Shown: positions 20,313-31,439, counted from the first letter of the stretch. The stretch is 64,000 nt of DNA from Incurvaria masculella (GCA_946894095.1 OX335664.1:10248001-10312000); one strand, 5' to 3'. Notes: generated by a model from the letters alone, not told the origin. A program made the numbers and translations.

Positions 20313-21404
20313 GAAACGTTTTGGCAAAACCCTTTCTTAGCCAAGCGCAGCAAGTGGAAACAATAATAATATATGCTCTGTGAGTGGAAACGGTGGCGGC
20401 CACAGAACATATAGGCTGCGTTCATTTAGTCGCTCAAAGTAAATTAAGCGATTTGAGTAGCATTCAAAAAGTCTAATCATAAATCAAAATTTGCGTTTTG
20501 CAGACATTCGCTGCCAACACAACGGCGAGAAACTATGACGTTTCACAATCGAAAACGCTCAAAGGTGTTTTAAGTGTTTTGAGTAGTGGCCAAGGCAAAA
20601 GTTTACCGCAATAAAAATAGGGATATGACGACATTTTTTGCCAACATAACGTCGTGAAATTTATGACGCGCTATGATTGAAAAACGCTCAAATAATATGG
20701 CGACTTGCCTGCACCGCACCGGGGCGGCGGGGCGGCGACAGTTCTGTGGTGTTGGCGCTGCTGCACAGGTAATCACAGAACATCAGGTGATCTTGATCAA
20801 TCTTGATGATGACGGTATTGATTGATGAGGTTTCTGAATTATTTATTCTGGACAATTTTGCCAGTTCTTTTTTAAAGCCTTCGCTTCGCTGCAATCACGA
20901 TCACGCGTACATACATCACAAATTAATTATTAGTTTCCGTATAGATATCACGCGTATTATTGCCAGTGTCACAGAATATAATATTTATCCGTTAGGATGT
21001 TATAGTTCTGTGATAATATTGGTGTTTCGCAGCGTCTTTACAGCCATGAGGCAAATAATATTATACACTGAAGAAATTAATTAAAAGAACGAATGGAACT
21101 AAAAAAGTGTCGACACCTCAATTGTGCCGCGGGAGGAATTTGGCCTTTGTTTCGGCTCTCGCTGAATACATGATTACGAATGAAGAATGACGTAATGACC
21201 ATCTGGTTTATTGAAAAAATATTCTTATAATTTATTAGTTTACCTACCAATTTGGGAGGCTTAAAATTGGATTTTTCTCCGTTTTCATCACTGCGCTACA
21301 AATGTGTACGGCGATATAATGTTGTGTGTCGCGTGGCGTCATTTTTTGCGCGCTCATTGTATGGAAATTATTTCTCTGTACATTCTTCACCTTCATGCTT
21401 ACAC
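20313..21404. other. Gene-free interval with a diverged direct repeat
   Basis: Two related blocks occur at about 20505-20560 (CTGCCAACACAACGGCGAG, GAAAACGCTCAAA) and 20638-20697 (TTGCCAACATAACGTCGTG, GAAAAACGCTCAAA). A GC-rich patch at 20700-20760 has a possible minus-strand acceptor (CTGTGCAG at about 20766) and a GC-type donor (CAG|GCAAGT), which could be a non-coding first exon of gene C. Nothing else is recognisable. Confidence 0.3.
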
Positions 21405-21655
21405 CTGTGTCCAGAGTGGACGGACTAACTTTAATCCGCCTGACTAAACCGGTTTTTGTTTGGTTAGTCCAGTGCTAATCTCGTACTAAGTTTTGACAGG
21501 TGCTGTCTGAATACGACTGTACTGGGCTGGGGATCTACACATGAGAGCGAACACGAGGTTGTCGTGTGAACTTTGTTTAATTCGCGTATTAAGGTCGGAC
21601 TAAGCCGGTTGTTGTATGGTTAGTCCGGTGCAAACCCTGTACTAAGATTGACAGG
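21405..21655. repeat. MITE fragments of the TTCAGAGTGG/CGGACTAA family
   Basis: CAGAGTGGACGGACTAA, ACTAAACCGGTTTTTG and GTACTAAGTTTTGACAGGTG match the more complete element at 43885-44146. A second partial unit starts near 21594 (GGTCGGACTAAGCCGG). Confidence 0.55.
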
Positions 21656-21905
21656 TTCCATCTGAAACTCATGAAGCGAAAGTGAAAAGATCTCCTGTTC
21701 GCTTCTGTCAAACTTTATGCAGAAAAAAAGTAGGCTTCTTTTTTCTAGACTTTGACGTAAGCAAACTCGAGAACTTATCGCTTTCGCTTTCATGAGTAAA
21801 TAGGCTGCATATAGAAAACAAGTAGGCATCTTTTTTTCCACACAGACTTTGACAGAAACGAACACGACAACTTCACTTTCGCTTTCCGTTGGTTTACTCA
21901 TGAGA
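21655..21905. repeat. Imperfect inverted repeat
   Basis: ACTCATGAAGCGAAAGTGAA near 21668 is mirrored by TTCACTTTCGCTTTCC and ACTCATGAGA near 21875-21905. CTTTCATGAGTAAATAGGC and AAGTAGGC motifs recur in the centre. Possible MITE; no coding content. Confidence 0.45.
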
Positions 21906-22585
21906 TTCTTACCTGAGAGTCACCACATTTTCGTAATCATGAAATGACAGCCATGAAGACAGTTCTGTGACTCACCAGTGCATGCAGGGTGACTTATGCA
22001 TTTATAGATTGTGAAGTGAACGGGCCTAAAAAAACTCAGACAAAAATCTTTTTTTTGGAGGCGGGTACACTCATTCTTTGTCGATCTTCTTAAATTTTCT
22101 TCATTATTTTAAAGTCAAACTTAAAACACAACTTCAGATAATTATTTGGAAGTAATTTAGTATTATTATTAGTATAAAAAGTAATTTCAGTACATTTTGT
22201 ATGAAATTTTTTTTGGCATTATCCGTCAGTTGACTATCGAGACAGGCAGCCTAGGCTGATGTGCCTACTCTTCGGCCACACTATTGGACGAAGATACGTG
22301 GAGCGTTGTCGCGTTACTTTTCCAATCGAAATTATCCTACATTTATTTACCTCTCTTACTCCACAATACTACTAAAACATGCTTTCTCCCTCCACATTTT
22401 TGAAAATCGAGGAATCGCATAGTACTACGAAAGACAAACTAGCTACTGCCTAAAAAAATTATAAAGTCGTTGAAAAATCTTAGTTCCGGTATTTCATTGT
22501 GTTAACATGTGTAATGATATGGTTTTAAATATATATTTTTTTTAAAGAAGATATATCTGAGGGGCATATCCACAACGGTGCGGGA
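21906..22585. other. Gene-free interval
   Basis: AT-rich. One stretch (about 22005-22215) resembles 36690-36860 (TATAGATTGTGAAGTGAA, TCAGTACATTTTGTAT), so both contain pieces of one unnamed repeat. Nothing else recognised. Confidence 0.35.
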
Positions 22586-22588
22586 TGC

Positions 22589-22672
22589 CATTTGTGACGT
22601 ATGGTTAAGAGGTTAACGCCATGTGGATATCAGTCAGTGAGCGGGGCCGGGTCCTTAACCATACGTCACAAG
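22589..22672. repeat. Hairpin with an 18-bp perfect stem
   Basis: TTGTGACGTATGGTTAAG and its exact complement CTTAACCATACGTCACAA flank about 45 nt. It probably marks the ends of a small palindromic element. Confidence 0.55.
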
Positions 22673-22925
22673 ATGGGTACTAGTTCTGCCTAACCAAATC
22701 AATAGCACAGATAAATTAAATTAATGCACATATTAATGCATATATACAAACAGAAACAACAACCAATGTTCTAGTACGAGCACAAACACAAGAATATACA
22801 AGTAGGTTAAGAAATAGAGTAGGTACCTCATTTGGGCCCCCTTATTCGGACGACGACACTGAGAAGTGTTACGCGCACTGACTCTAAAGCCGGCAAAAAA
22901 ACAAAGTTCGGTACGGTACCTAGAG

Positions 22926-23190
22926 GTGATGCCTGGAGCACGTGGTTGGGCGGTGAATGGCACCTGCCAGCGCGGCAAAGTCGAGCGGCTGGGTCCCCTC
23001 AACTGTGGACGTACCGCACCACAGGGCGAGTCGATGGAGGACCCCACTCGGACTCAGGGGTGATGCCCGGAGCACGTGGTCGGGCGGCGAATGGCGCCTG
23101 CCCCCCGCGCGGCGAAGCTCGAGCAGCTCGGTGTCTCCTCAGCGGTGGACGCACCGCACCACAGGGCGAGTCGTTGGCGGAGCCCACTCG
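22926..23190. repeat. GC-rich tandem duplication, about 130-bp unit, two copies
   Basis: Both units contain GGAGCACGTGGT, GGGCGG and CCGCACCACAGGGCGAGTCG. The first runs about 22926-23056 and the second about 23061-23190. Several overlapping frames are open on both strands because of base composition, and no domain is recognisable. A CCAAT-box complement (CCATTGGCT) lies at 23340. A promoter or first exon of a minus-strand gene is possible but unproven. Confidence 0.45.
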
Positions 23191-23364
23191 CTGCTGCGCT
23201 CCACCGAGTCAGCCCAAGTGCGACGGCAGGACGACGGGACACGCCCGGCGCCACTGGCGGTGGCCGGCGGTCTCTGGCGGCGAGATGTCCTCGCGCCGTG
23301 GCAGGCGAACAACAAGATGACTCCCGTCGTGGTCCTCTCCCATTGGCTCTGTAGTTGTCGCTAG

Positions 23365-23870
23365 GCGCGCGCGCATGAGGGAGACAGCATCCTTGAATTG
23401 CTGAGTAGAAAGTAGATAGAAAGAGACGGTACTAATGTTCGTGGTTTGTTGTTTGGTTTCTAGAAGAATTTTGACCGTTGGTTCCTTGAAACGTCTATTT
23501 TCCCATTATGTAGATAACTATAAATGTCGATTGTGAGTATGCATAGGCACTGACATCGTTCTGAAGGCTACCGTAATTGTAGTTCAAGAAATATATGACA
23601 TACCGATATTGATATTGCCCAAAAATTAAAATAATAAAGTAACGTATGTTACACATGGATTTTTAAAGTCTCTAGAAGAGACGTTTATAAAGAGCTGCTA
23701 GACCTTTTTTTTATACTTCAAAAGTTGTAAGATCTAGCAACAAAGGCGACACGATCGGGTTAGCCACAGCAAAGAATACTATAGAGAATGCTGCCCGAGA
23801 ACCAGATCCGTTTATCAGGATTTATTATTATGCTTTCCTCCGCATATCAACAGTCAATCCATGATCCAAA
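23365..23870. other. Gene-free interval
   Basis: No ORF, RNA gene or known repeat seen. Confidence 0.4.
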
Positions 23871-24625
23871 ATGGAGTAATCTGTTCAAATTTTGGCCCCC
23901 CAATGAGTACTTAAAATCATTAAAAATGTCTTCTTGGAAAATGAAATATATTTATATTTGGCAGACTGAGATGCATTGTATTTAATTTTGAGTATTTTTT
24001 TTCTTATATATATACATCTCTTTGAAGATGAAGGCAGTGATTTAAATTGTGAATAATTCAAAATGTTTTTATCATCAGCATACATCAAGGTAAGGGAAGA
24101 AGTGAAGCAACTATTAACATATTTAAAAAGAGCATAAATTTAATGAGAATGGACCAAGAGCAGAGCCTAGAGGTACACCTGAAGTGAATGTAATTAAGTC
24201 AGATGAAGAGCCATTAAAAAAATCACATTGCTTCCTACTAGAGATGTAAAAGGCAAACCACTGCAGCAGGTTGCCCCTCATGACTTTTAACGACAGTTTT
24301 ATCAGGATCATTAAATGGTCTACCTCAACAGCATCCAACTGAACACTGTGGTACATATACTTTTTCGTACTAAGCAAGTACGTCGCTTATTCTAACGAAT
24401 AAACACTCCACGTCCATGCAATCAAATAGAAAAAATCCCAAGGACAAGTAGATTTCTGGCAGTGGAGCGTTTTTTGACAAATCCTTGCTGTTCGAGTATC
24501 AGATGGTTATGCGAGTGTGGATAGATGGACAGGCGAACAAGTTTCTCGAAGAGCTTCGAAAAGGCAGACAGTATCGATTTAGGCCTATAGTTTTCAACAT
24601 CTGACTATGATCCACTAGAAATAGG
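23871..24625 (-). mobile_element. LINE reverse-transcriptase fragment (Jockey-like), decayed
   Basis: On the minus strand, in several frames: NYRP-type motif with SAFSKLFEKLV (about 24500-24600), then VQLDAVEVDHLMILIKLSLK, FTSGVPLGSALGP and MYADDKNIL. These are RT motifs 1-5, with the YADD box near 24085. Frames are broken and both ends are missing. It lies just downstream of the gene B stop codon. Confidence 0.65.
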
Positions 24626-24652
24626 GGATCAATTCTGACAGAGGTCATTCAT

Positions 24653-25682
24653 TCATTCATTCATGGGATGCATACTGATCCTCATGTGGTTGGTTAAATT
24701 ATTTTTAAATCTAAAACATTTGTAACAAATATCACACACATATGGACGTTCGCCAGCATGAATCTTGGAGTGGATTTTGAAAGCATTTTTCTGTATAAAA
24801 CGTTCATCACAAATATCACAGCTATACGGCTGTTCACCAGCATGAATGCACGTGTGGGCTACTAAACGATGTTTAAATTTAAAACGTTTGTTACAAATAT
24901 CACACATATATGGACGTTGGCGAGCATGAATCTTAGAGTGGATTTTGAAAGCATTTTTCTGTATAAAACGTTCATCACAAATATCACAGCTATACGGCTG
25001 TTCACCAGCATGAATGCTCGTGTGGGCTGCTAAACGATGTTTAAATCTAAAACGTTTGTTACAAATATCACACATATATGGACGTTGGCCAGCATGACTC
25101 TTAGAGTGGATTTTGAAAGCATTTTTCCCTATAAAACGTTTATCACAAATATCACACATATACGGCTGCTCGCCAGCATGAATTCTCGAGTGAGCTGTTA
25201 AATAATATTTAAATCTAAAACGTTTGTTACAAATTTCACACGTAAAAGGATGTTGATTAGTATGAATCATCAAGTGGGTTATCAAAGCATGTTTCTGTTT
25301 AAAACGTTTACAGCAAACGTGACACATATATGGTACTTCAGAAGCATGAATCATTGAGTGATGTCTTAAATTAGTTTTAAGTGTAAAAAGTCTGTCACAG
25401 ACATTACAGGTATACAGATTTTTTCTACCATTAATCTTCATCTGGCTTGACAAAGCAGTTTGGTGTGCGAAATGTTTCCTAAAATCACCACAACTATGCG
25501 GATGAGCACTAGTATGATTTGTTTGATGAAATAATTGAGTGTGGTCGTTCAGAGGTTCCATTGTGGCTCCCGTCTGTTTGTTCTGTGTTGTCTCCTCGAA
25601 GGATCGCTCACTACCAGCATCTGGCTGTTCACCCGCCGGCTTGTGAATACGCCGATGTCCTCGCATCTCAACGGAGTCATCT
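24653..25682 (-). CDS. Zinc-finger gene B, 3' exon with nine C2H2 fingers
   Basis: The exon opens at acceptor GTTTTCCTTTCAG|A, phase 2, and joins the exon at 28712-29391 in frame (CT|A). It encodes about 342 residues. A linker with one degenerate finger-like segment (SCGDFRKHFAHQTALSSQMK) comes first. Nine tandem C2H2 fingers follow from about residue 317 of the predicted 569-aa protein (CNVCDRLF, CHVCCKRF, CEICNKRF, CDICDKRF and so on). The last finger has unusual His spacing (MRISMH). Linkers are AGEQPY/ARQRPY variants of TGEKPY. Fingers 4-9 are three copies of a two-finger, 168-bp unit with very similar DNA. A nuclear DNA-binding transcription regulator is expected; the target is unknown. 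The start used is the splice site, not an internal Met. Confidence 0.85.
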
Positions 25683-25780
25683 CTGAAAGGAAAACGTTTT
25701 ATTGTGAATTCGTGTCGCACAATGACAGCTCTATCTACGTGCAAAGTGTGTCAGGCCAAGTTCTCGCAAACTATTTCGAC

Positions 25781-26136
25781 CAGAGCTGCTAGTCCCAGTT
25801 GACACGTAAATTTGCGTTTACGGAACTTCAAAGTTCCGTAAAAACTACAAACTCCATACAAGTTATTACTAGATATTCTGTGGTTTTACTTTTTCAAGCT
25901 GGCAAAGACAAAATCGGACTTCCGATTTGTATGAAAACGCGGAGTCGGCGTAAACGGCAACGTCGACGTATTTACGGCAACGTTGAGTAAACTGTCAAAT
26001 CAAACTCGGACTCGCAAATGTTTGTCTTAACGTCCACTGCGCACGCTCTTTAATTTCTCCCTACATTTGAAAACGCCATTCGATCGGTTTGCCGTAAACG
26101 CCAATTTAGGTGACAGCTGGGACTACGGGCTCTGTT
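25781..26136. mobile_element. Intact TIR element, uninterrupted paralogue of 2047-9836
   Basis: About 356 bp with imperfect terminal inverted repeats of about 42 bp: left CAGAGCTGCTAGTCCCAG, right complement CAGAGCCCGTAGTCCCAG, both continuing into GCGTTTACGG. No coding capacity. At the position where the errantivirus sits in the other copy, it reads CTGCGCACGCTC without interruption. It lies in the intron of gene B, directly upstream of the finger exon. Confidence 0.75.
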
Positions 26137-26261
26137 CCTACTCTCCCATTTTACCTACTCCTCCTTACCTAGCTATGTAATGCTAGCTAATAGAATCAGT
26201 GTTCCGAATGTTCCAAATGGTTTGCATATTTTTTAAAAGCAACACATGTTGCTACCCGAGT

Positions 26262-26417
26262 GCACGAAAGGACACAAAATCTAAATAAATGTCAACGTAT
26301 GATTAAACACGTCACTTTTTGTGGACAGTACGAAATGGAAAACCATGCGGTTCACTAAAAGTGACGCGTTTGAACATTGATTAACTCAGACGTCTATTCC
26401 TGCAATCGTGGCCTAAT
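26262..26417. mobile_element. Harbinger/Tourist-like MITE, about 156 bp
   Basis: CCCGAGTGCACGAAAGG to CCTGCAATCGTGGCC, with the family interior TGATTAAACACGTCACTTT and GCGGTTCACTAAAAGTGAC. Ends degraded. In the gene B intron. Confidence 0.65.
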
Positions 26418-26984
26418 CTGCGGACTCGCAGAGTGCATTGTATTTATGCAATATGTTATATGACCAAAAATAACACAATCCACTAACAATATATTTGGAT
26501 CAGGCCTTTTGGATTCTAAAACAAAAGTTAACAATGGGAAAATTAGATGGTTAGCTCGCGGTTTGAAAGTATCTTCTAAAAAAAAAAGATGCCTCCATTC
26601 AGAGAGCGTAGGAACAAATGATCAAAAAGCTAAAACAAAATATGAAATTAATAATAAATTTTTGAAAAAAGTTTAAATCGAGGCAAAAAAGCTGAAAAAT
26701 ATTTTGCATATCATTCATTCTGGCACAGAATAACTAATAGTGCTACGCACAGAAGTTGCACTACCCGACAATAATTTTTCAATTTTCATCCTAAATGTCC
26801 TTATTATAAAGTATTTATTACGTCGCTCATTGCCGGCGCGGCGGCGAGATGAAACGCGTCGTCGCTCACCCGCCCCATATCGCTGGAATGCGGCTTGCGC
26901 TAGGGTTATCACACACTGCGCCGCCAAACAGTATTGTTTGGTATTGTCCGGGTTATTGTTGTTATTGGCCGGGTTGATAATATC
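26418..26984. other. Gene B intron, unassigned part
   Basis: A GC-rich patch (26820-26900) carries overlapping open frames on both strands without domains. The rest is AT-rich. No repeat named. Confidence 0.35.
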
Positions 26985-27085
26985 ACATTTGATAAAAAGG
27001 TGGTCGAAACGGTAATAAAACATTGTCCGTGTTTTCCATTCAGTTCAATATCGCCGTGCTCATGAAAGGAAGGTCTTGGTATGGC
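26985..27085 (+). mobile_element. SINE-T body fragment
   Basis: AAGGTGGTCGAAACGG through GGAAGGTCTTGGTATGGC. Its 3' part is replaced by a family G repeat starting at 27086. Confidence 0.65.
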
Positions 27086-27336
27086 AAAAACCGGCCAAGT
27101 GCGAGTCGGCCTCGCACAAGAAGGGTTCCGTACCATCGTACAAGAATACCTTACCCTTTACCCTTTAACTTTTATTATTTTTTTATTTTACCTATTTGTT
27201 GTTCTAACGGCAAAATAATTACACACTCTGTGAAAATTTCAGCTGCCTACCTATTACGGTTCCTGAGATACGGACGGACAGCGGAGGCTTAGTAATAGGG
27301 TTCAGTTTTCACCCTTTGGGTACGGAACCCTAATAA
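27086..27336 (+). mobile_element. Family G repeat copy
   Basis: AAAACCGGCCAAGTGCGAG to GGGTACGGAACCCTAAT. The (GACG)n run is short. Confidence 0.8.
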
Positions 27337-27971
27337 CCAACTATATGCAGCAAAGGAGAATAGGCAATAAGTACCTGGAGCTGCCACGAATGATTGCCCA
27401 TTAGTGTTTCACTAGGCGAAACCAATTTATGTTGTTTTACCTTGTAATACATGGATAAATACTACCTAATGTATAAAAAAATGCTGTGCTGATACCAGTT
27501 AATACGTGTCAATTGAATAGGCCCCTCATAACACTATACCACATACCTACCGTCATAAAGGCAAAACGTCAATAAACCTAAACTAAAAAAACAAACTCCT
27601 TTCAGAATATTTCGGTAGCGTAAAGAAAGGTAACTTCAAATTCTTCCGTGTACTATGACATCCGTTCACGCAACAGTTATTATATTTAATTATATGATGA
27701 TTAGACATTAAATTATTATGAATAAAAATGGCGAAAGTGCGCTTTTCGAAACGACTGATCGACTGGACGTAGAGGATGTGCGAGCATGTGCGCGCGGCGG
27801 CCCTGACTGAATTTGGAACCTCGGGTTCCCGAGCGCCGTAGGCGAAATTCTCAGTAGGTATTTAGGAGTGACGGATGCCTGATTCTAGGAATAAAAGTAA
27901 AGCAGCTTGGAACATTGAAAAAAAAACTACAGGTAACAAGTAAAATTAATATAAATGATTGCATTAAGTAA
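27337..27971. other. Gene B intron, unassigned part
   Basis: No ORF or named repeat. A GC-rich segment at 27770-27850 shows no coding signature. Confidence 0.35.
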
Positions 27972-28273
27972 AAAAACTGGCCAAATGTGTGTCACCATAC
28001 AAGATTTCCAGTTTGGAAGATTTTGGGTTCCGTACCATTGTGCGAGATTTGACTATAAAACAGGTTTTTTTTAGTTTTATTTATTTTTAAATTTTAACTA
28101 TTTGTTGTTATAGCGGCAAAATAAATACACACTCTGGAAAAATTTGAGCTGCCTAACTGTTACAGTTTATGAGATACAGCCGTGTAACAGATGGACGGAC
28201 GGACGGACGGACGGACAGCGGAGGCTTAGTAATATGGTGCCGTTTTTATCCTTTGGGTACGGAACCCTAAAAT
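27972..28273 (+). mobile_element. Family G repeat copy, diverged
   Basis: Left end AAAAAACTGGCCAAATGTG, central TTGTTGTTATAGCGGCAAAA, five GACG units, end GGGTACGGAACCCTAAA. Confidence 0.7.
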
Positions 28274-28439
28274 AGGTTAAATGTATAAGGGTGTGATAGG
28301 GGATCAGAGGTGGAATATGGCTATAGATAAGGGTGTGTGTGTGTGAGGTCTGTGAGGTAGAATGCGGGTAAAGTAGTGTGACAGTCTGTGAGGGCGAGCT
28401 ATGATAATGGGCATTAAATCACAAAATAATAATCGGTTG

Positions 28440-28668
28440 TAATATTATGATTATTATTATTATATTGTAATGCACTAGCAGCATCATGCTGATGCGTGCA
28501 CTCCTTTTTATGCACTTATTTATTTATTTTCTTGTCTACGATTTTTTTTTTAATTTAAGTAAAGATCCAGTTTGTTTTTGAAAACATTTACTGACGATGC
28601 ACTTATTATTTCCTCAGGTAGGCTGTTCTAATCATCCACAACTCGTTTTGTTAGGAAATGTATATATA
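28440..28668 (-). mobile_element. CR1-like LINE 3' end, reverse copy
   Basis: The complement of the tail AGCATGATGCTGCTAGTGCA and of the coding end FKNKLDLYLK / TKRVVDD. It abuts the gene B 5' coding exon on its intron side. Confidence 0.7.
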
Positions 28669-28711
28669 ATATAATACGAAATAATAAATGTTGTGACTCA
28701 AAATAACTCAC

Positions 28712-29391
28712 AGTAGTTCAGGTTTGCACGGCTGCAACATGAAGTGCATGTCGGGTCGCTGCAGCACCGTCAGCCCAATTTCCAGCTCCTGCTTCATGGT
28801 AGCCGCGGCCCGCGACCACACAAAATTCACAGCGACATCAGAGTCATCCATGTTAGTCATAATTTCTCGAACCTCGTCAGCAGGCTCATTAGTCACAATG
28901 TCATCTCGGTTATTCCCTCTAACTGTTGTGTTATGCTCCTCATCAGCAGGCTCATTGTTCACAATTACTGTTGTGTGATTCTCCACATCAGGAGGCTCTT
29001 TCGTCACAATGTCATCTCGGTTATTCCCCCTAACTGTTGTGTTATGCTCCTCATCAGCAGGTTCATTGTTCACAATGACTATTGTGTGATTCTCCATATC
29101 AGCTGGCTCTTTCTTCAAAATGTCATCTCGGTTCTTCCCCCTAACTGTTGTGTTATGCTCCTCATCAGCAGGCTCTTTCGTCACAATGTCATCTCGGTTA
29201 TTCCCCCCAACTGTTGTGTTATGCTCCTCATCAGCAGGCTCATTGTTCACAATGACTGTTGTGTGATTCTCCACATCAGCAGATTCGTTCATCACATTAT
29301 CATAAGCCTGCTCACTTTCATTGTCCATACTAAAATCGACAGGCTCGTCTTTAATAGATGTAGCGATGTGGCATTCATAATTTGCAGCCAT
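28712..29391 (-). CDS. Zinc-finger gene B, 5' coding exon (SUMO-motif exon)
   Basis: Encodes 226 residues plus two bases. The ATG (29391-29389) is 14 nt after the acceptor GTGATTGCCAGCAG, as in genes A and C. The end is CTACT|GTGAGT, phase 2. The N-terminus has IKDEPVDF. The middle is an acidic, internally repeated region in which EPADEEHNTTVRGNNRDDIV alternates with EPxDVENHTTVIVNN in units of about 37 residues. The C-terminus (MKQELEIGLTVLQRPDMHFM) is the block shared with gene C. The repeated KEP/KDE patches are sumoylation-type sites. An in-frame upstream ATG (MPAGIP...) lies across the acceptor and is not used as start. The opposite strand is also open over 216 codons because of the repeats; I treat that as a shadow. 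Confidence 0.82.
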
Positions 29392-29405
29392 TGACCTTGG
29401 AATAC

Positions 29406-29809
29406 CTGCTGGCAATCACAATAAAACTCTGCATTGTTTATAATTTTGGTTACGATAGACTAATTGGAAATTTCATGATTTGGGCGGTGTGGTTTGATGT
29501 GCAGATAGATTCGATCAGGCAGGTATGGTTTATGAATGCATGGATGAATCTTATGTAAATTTAGTACGAAAACGTTTTTGATGTGTTAGACCATTAGGTG
29601 AAAAGGAACCTAGTAGGAATCAGCTTTGGATCGTTCAGGATTCAAACAGTACAATGAATCATGTGCATGCATATGTCTGTACATGTAAATTCAGTCATTA
29701 TTACTTTACTAAATGGTGTATTTAATAGTTCGTAGTTTAAGAACTAAATTACGCCGTCAGCACAGCTGAGCCGCCCGAGTGAGAGAGATTTAAGGAATGT
29801 GACATGTAT
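29406..29809. other. Upstream of gene B coding start, unassigned
   Basis: It should include the intron before the 14-nt UTR tip of the exon. No repeat or promoter element can be named. Confidence 0.35.
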
Positions 29810-30187
29810 GTATGTATAATCGACCGTGAAGCAAGGACACATTAATTGAAGAAAGAGCCCAGTAAAAAGAACTACTTTACGAATATACTGCAAGGCTGGA
29901 CCCGAACCAGCAAAACATACCATTCGCGGGTATTCCGTCTACCAATTTCGCCACAGGCTGTATACCCATAATTTGGAATTCTCCTACAGTCCCTCTTCCC
30001 GTAATGAATGCCTCCTACTAACACAGTGTTTAAGATTATACCTACATACATTGATTTAACGCTTCATCTGCGTTGCGGACATTGACTGCAAAGATTGAAC
30101 AATCAAACATATTGCTGTCATCACCAGAATCGTATTTGGCATCAGACGCTAGAGCCAGTCCTAGGTTGACTTAAGTAAAGTACGAAA
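29810..30187 (-). mobile_element. Second tRNA-derived SINE-like repeat (SINE-L), copy 1
   Basis: About 380 bp shared with 32970-33347. On the minus strand an internal tRNA-like core has A box TGGCGAAATTGGTAGACGG and B box GGTTCGGGTCC. The anticodon-type stem ATACC/GGTAT and the T stem GCTGG/CCAGC are both perfectly paired. The core lies in the middle of the shared sequence, not at its end. Confidence 0.6.
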
Positions 30188-30504
30188 AACTATATTTACT
30201 TGAGAGAGATTTGTTGATGAACAAATCGAACTGATGGAACTATCAACCGCAGTGAACTACTGCATGCAATTTTAGGTGTTGACAAATCGATCCCTTCTAA
30301 CTGTCATTCTTAATGAGTAATAGGATTAGGTAATTTTTTATTAATTACAATTTTGATTATTGTTTGTGGTGTGTGAAGAGACCATTTTACTTACAATATC
30401 TCCATCAATAATTCAGTGCTTATTTGATTCGGTCTGTATCTGACTATCTGTAAAATGAGTGTGTGTAGTATTTTTAGTACTTACGGTTTTCCGGTGCACA
30501 ACGA
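30188..30504. other. Unassigned interval
   Basis: AT-rich, no ORF or repeat recognised. Confidence 0.4.
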
Positions 30505-30647
30505 CGTTTTTCATCCAGTTCAATGTAACCTTGCTCAGAAAGGGAAGTTCCTGGCATGGCACCTAATTCCTTCGGGAATGTGGTGTATTATGTGCTAATA
30601 TCATTACGGTTGTTGTGTGGTATTAGTCATGTCAGGTTGCATAAAAA
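30505..30647 (+). mobile_element. SINE-T 3' fragment
   Basis: TTTTTCATCCAGTTCAATG through TGGCATGGCACCTAATTCC to GTCAGGTTGCATAAAAAA. Confidence 0.75.
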
Positions 30648-31439
30648 AACGGTGTAAACTTACGCAACGGTGCTTAACATATGTTGTGTTTGTGTGTGCC
30701 CATGGAAAGTTTTGACCCAAGACTTGCAGGAATTGGCTTGAATTTACTACGTCGCTATGACAGTAGGAAGATAATATTCGTAAGGTTTGTTTGTGCACAC
30801 AGCCACAAATGCAATATTATTTCTTAATGGTATCACTAAATTTCACATGACGTGGGGTAAAAAGAAAATTATTCAAATCTTTTTGATACAAGAGAGAAAT
30901 TCCAATCCTACCTACCTACTCCCAAAACTGTTACTTTTCGAACCAACCTCGGTGCAGCAACATCAAATTCAACATAAAAGTGGTTATTGTCGCAATCAAG
31001 AAGAATTATACAAGCATTCAATCATCAAGGATTAAGAGAGTAGCTGCAGTGCCATTCAGTGCTCAGTGCTCCACTTTTCAAGCAAGGGTCGACCCTGGAC
31101 CTGTGCACAAGGTTTGTCAAGGAAAACCAGAATCAAGAAGCCGACAGGAGAACCAGCACCTGGATTATTTGGAGGTACCGATTAAAAGAAAATGTATACA
31201 GTCCACTCCCTATACAGTCCACTCTCTATTCTAAACCTCCAAAGGAAACAGTAGGTGGGAGAGTTCTCACCTCCGTATGTTTTGTCTCCGTTTGCCCTCG
31301 TGACTGTCAGTTGATCCGGTGAAAATCGACCGGTCGGCGGAAACACCAGCACATCGGCCGAATAATGTTGGACTCCTGAAAGAAACGCATCATTTGAACA
31401 TATTCAATGTACCTACCCCTTCAGAGCACCAGCGGCTGT
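30648..31439. other. Unassigned interval
   Basis: Short overlapping frames, none with a recognisable domain. The segment around 30990-31320 has more balanced composition than its flanks and could be degraded coding or retroelement leader sequence, but I cannot support either. Confidence 0.3.

Noticed and set aside
22832..23364. Several overlapping GC-rich ORFs on both strands
   Set aside because: All frames are open because of composition and duplication; no domain or splice support.
28744..29394. 216-residue plus-strand ORF
   Set aside because: Antisense shadow of the repeated gene B 5' exon; the minus frame has the conserved start, acceptor and donor.
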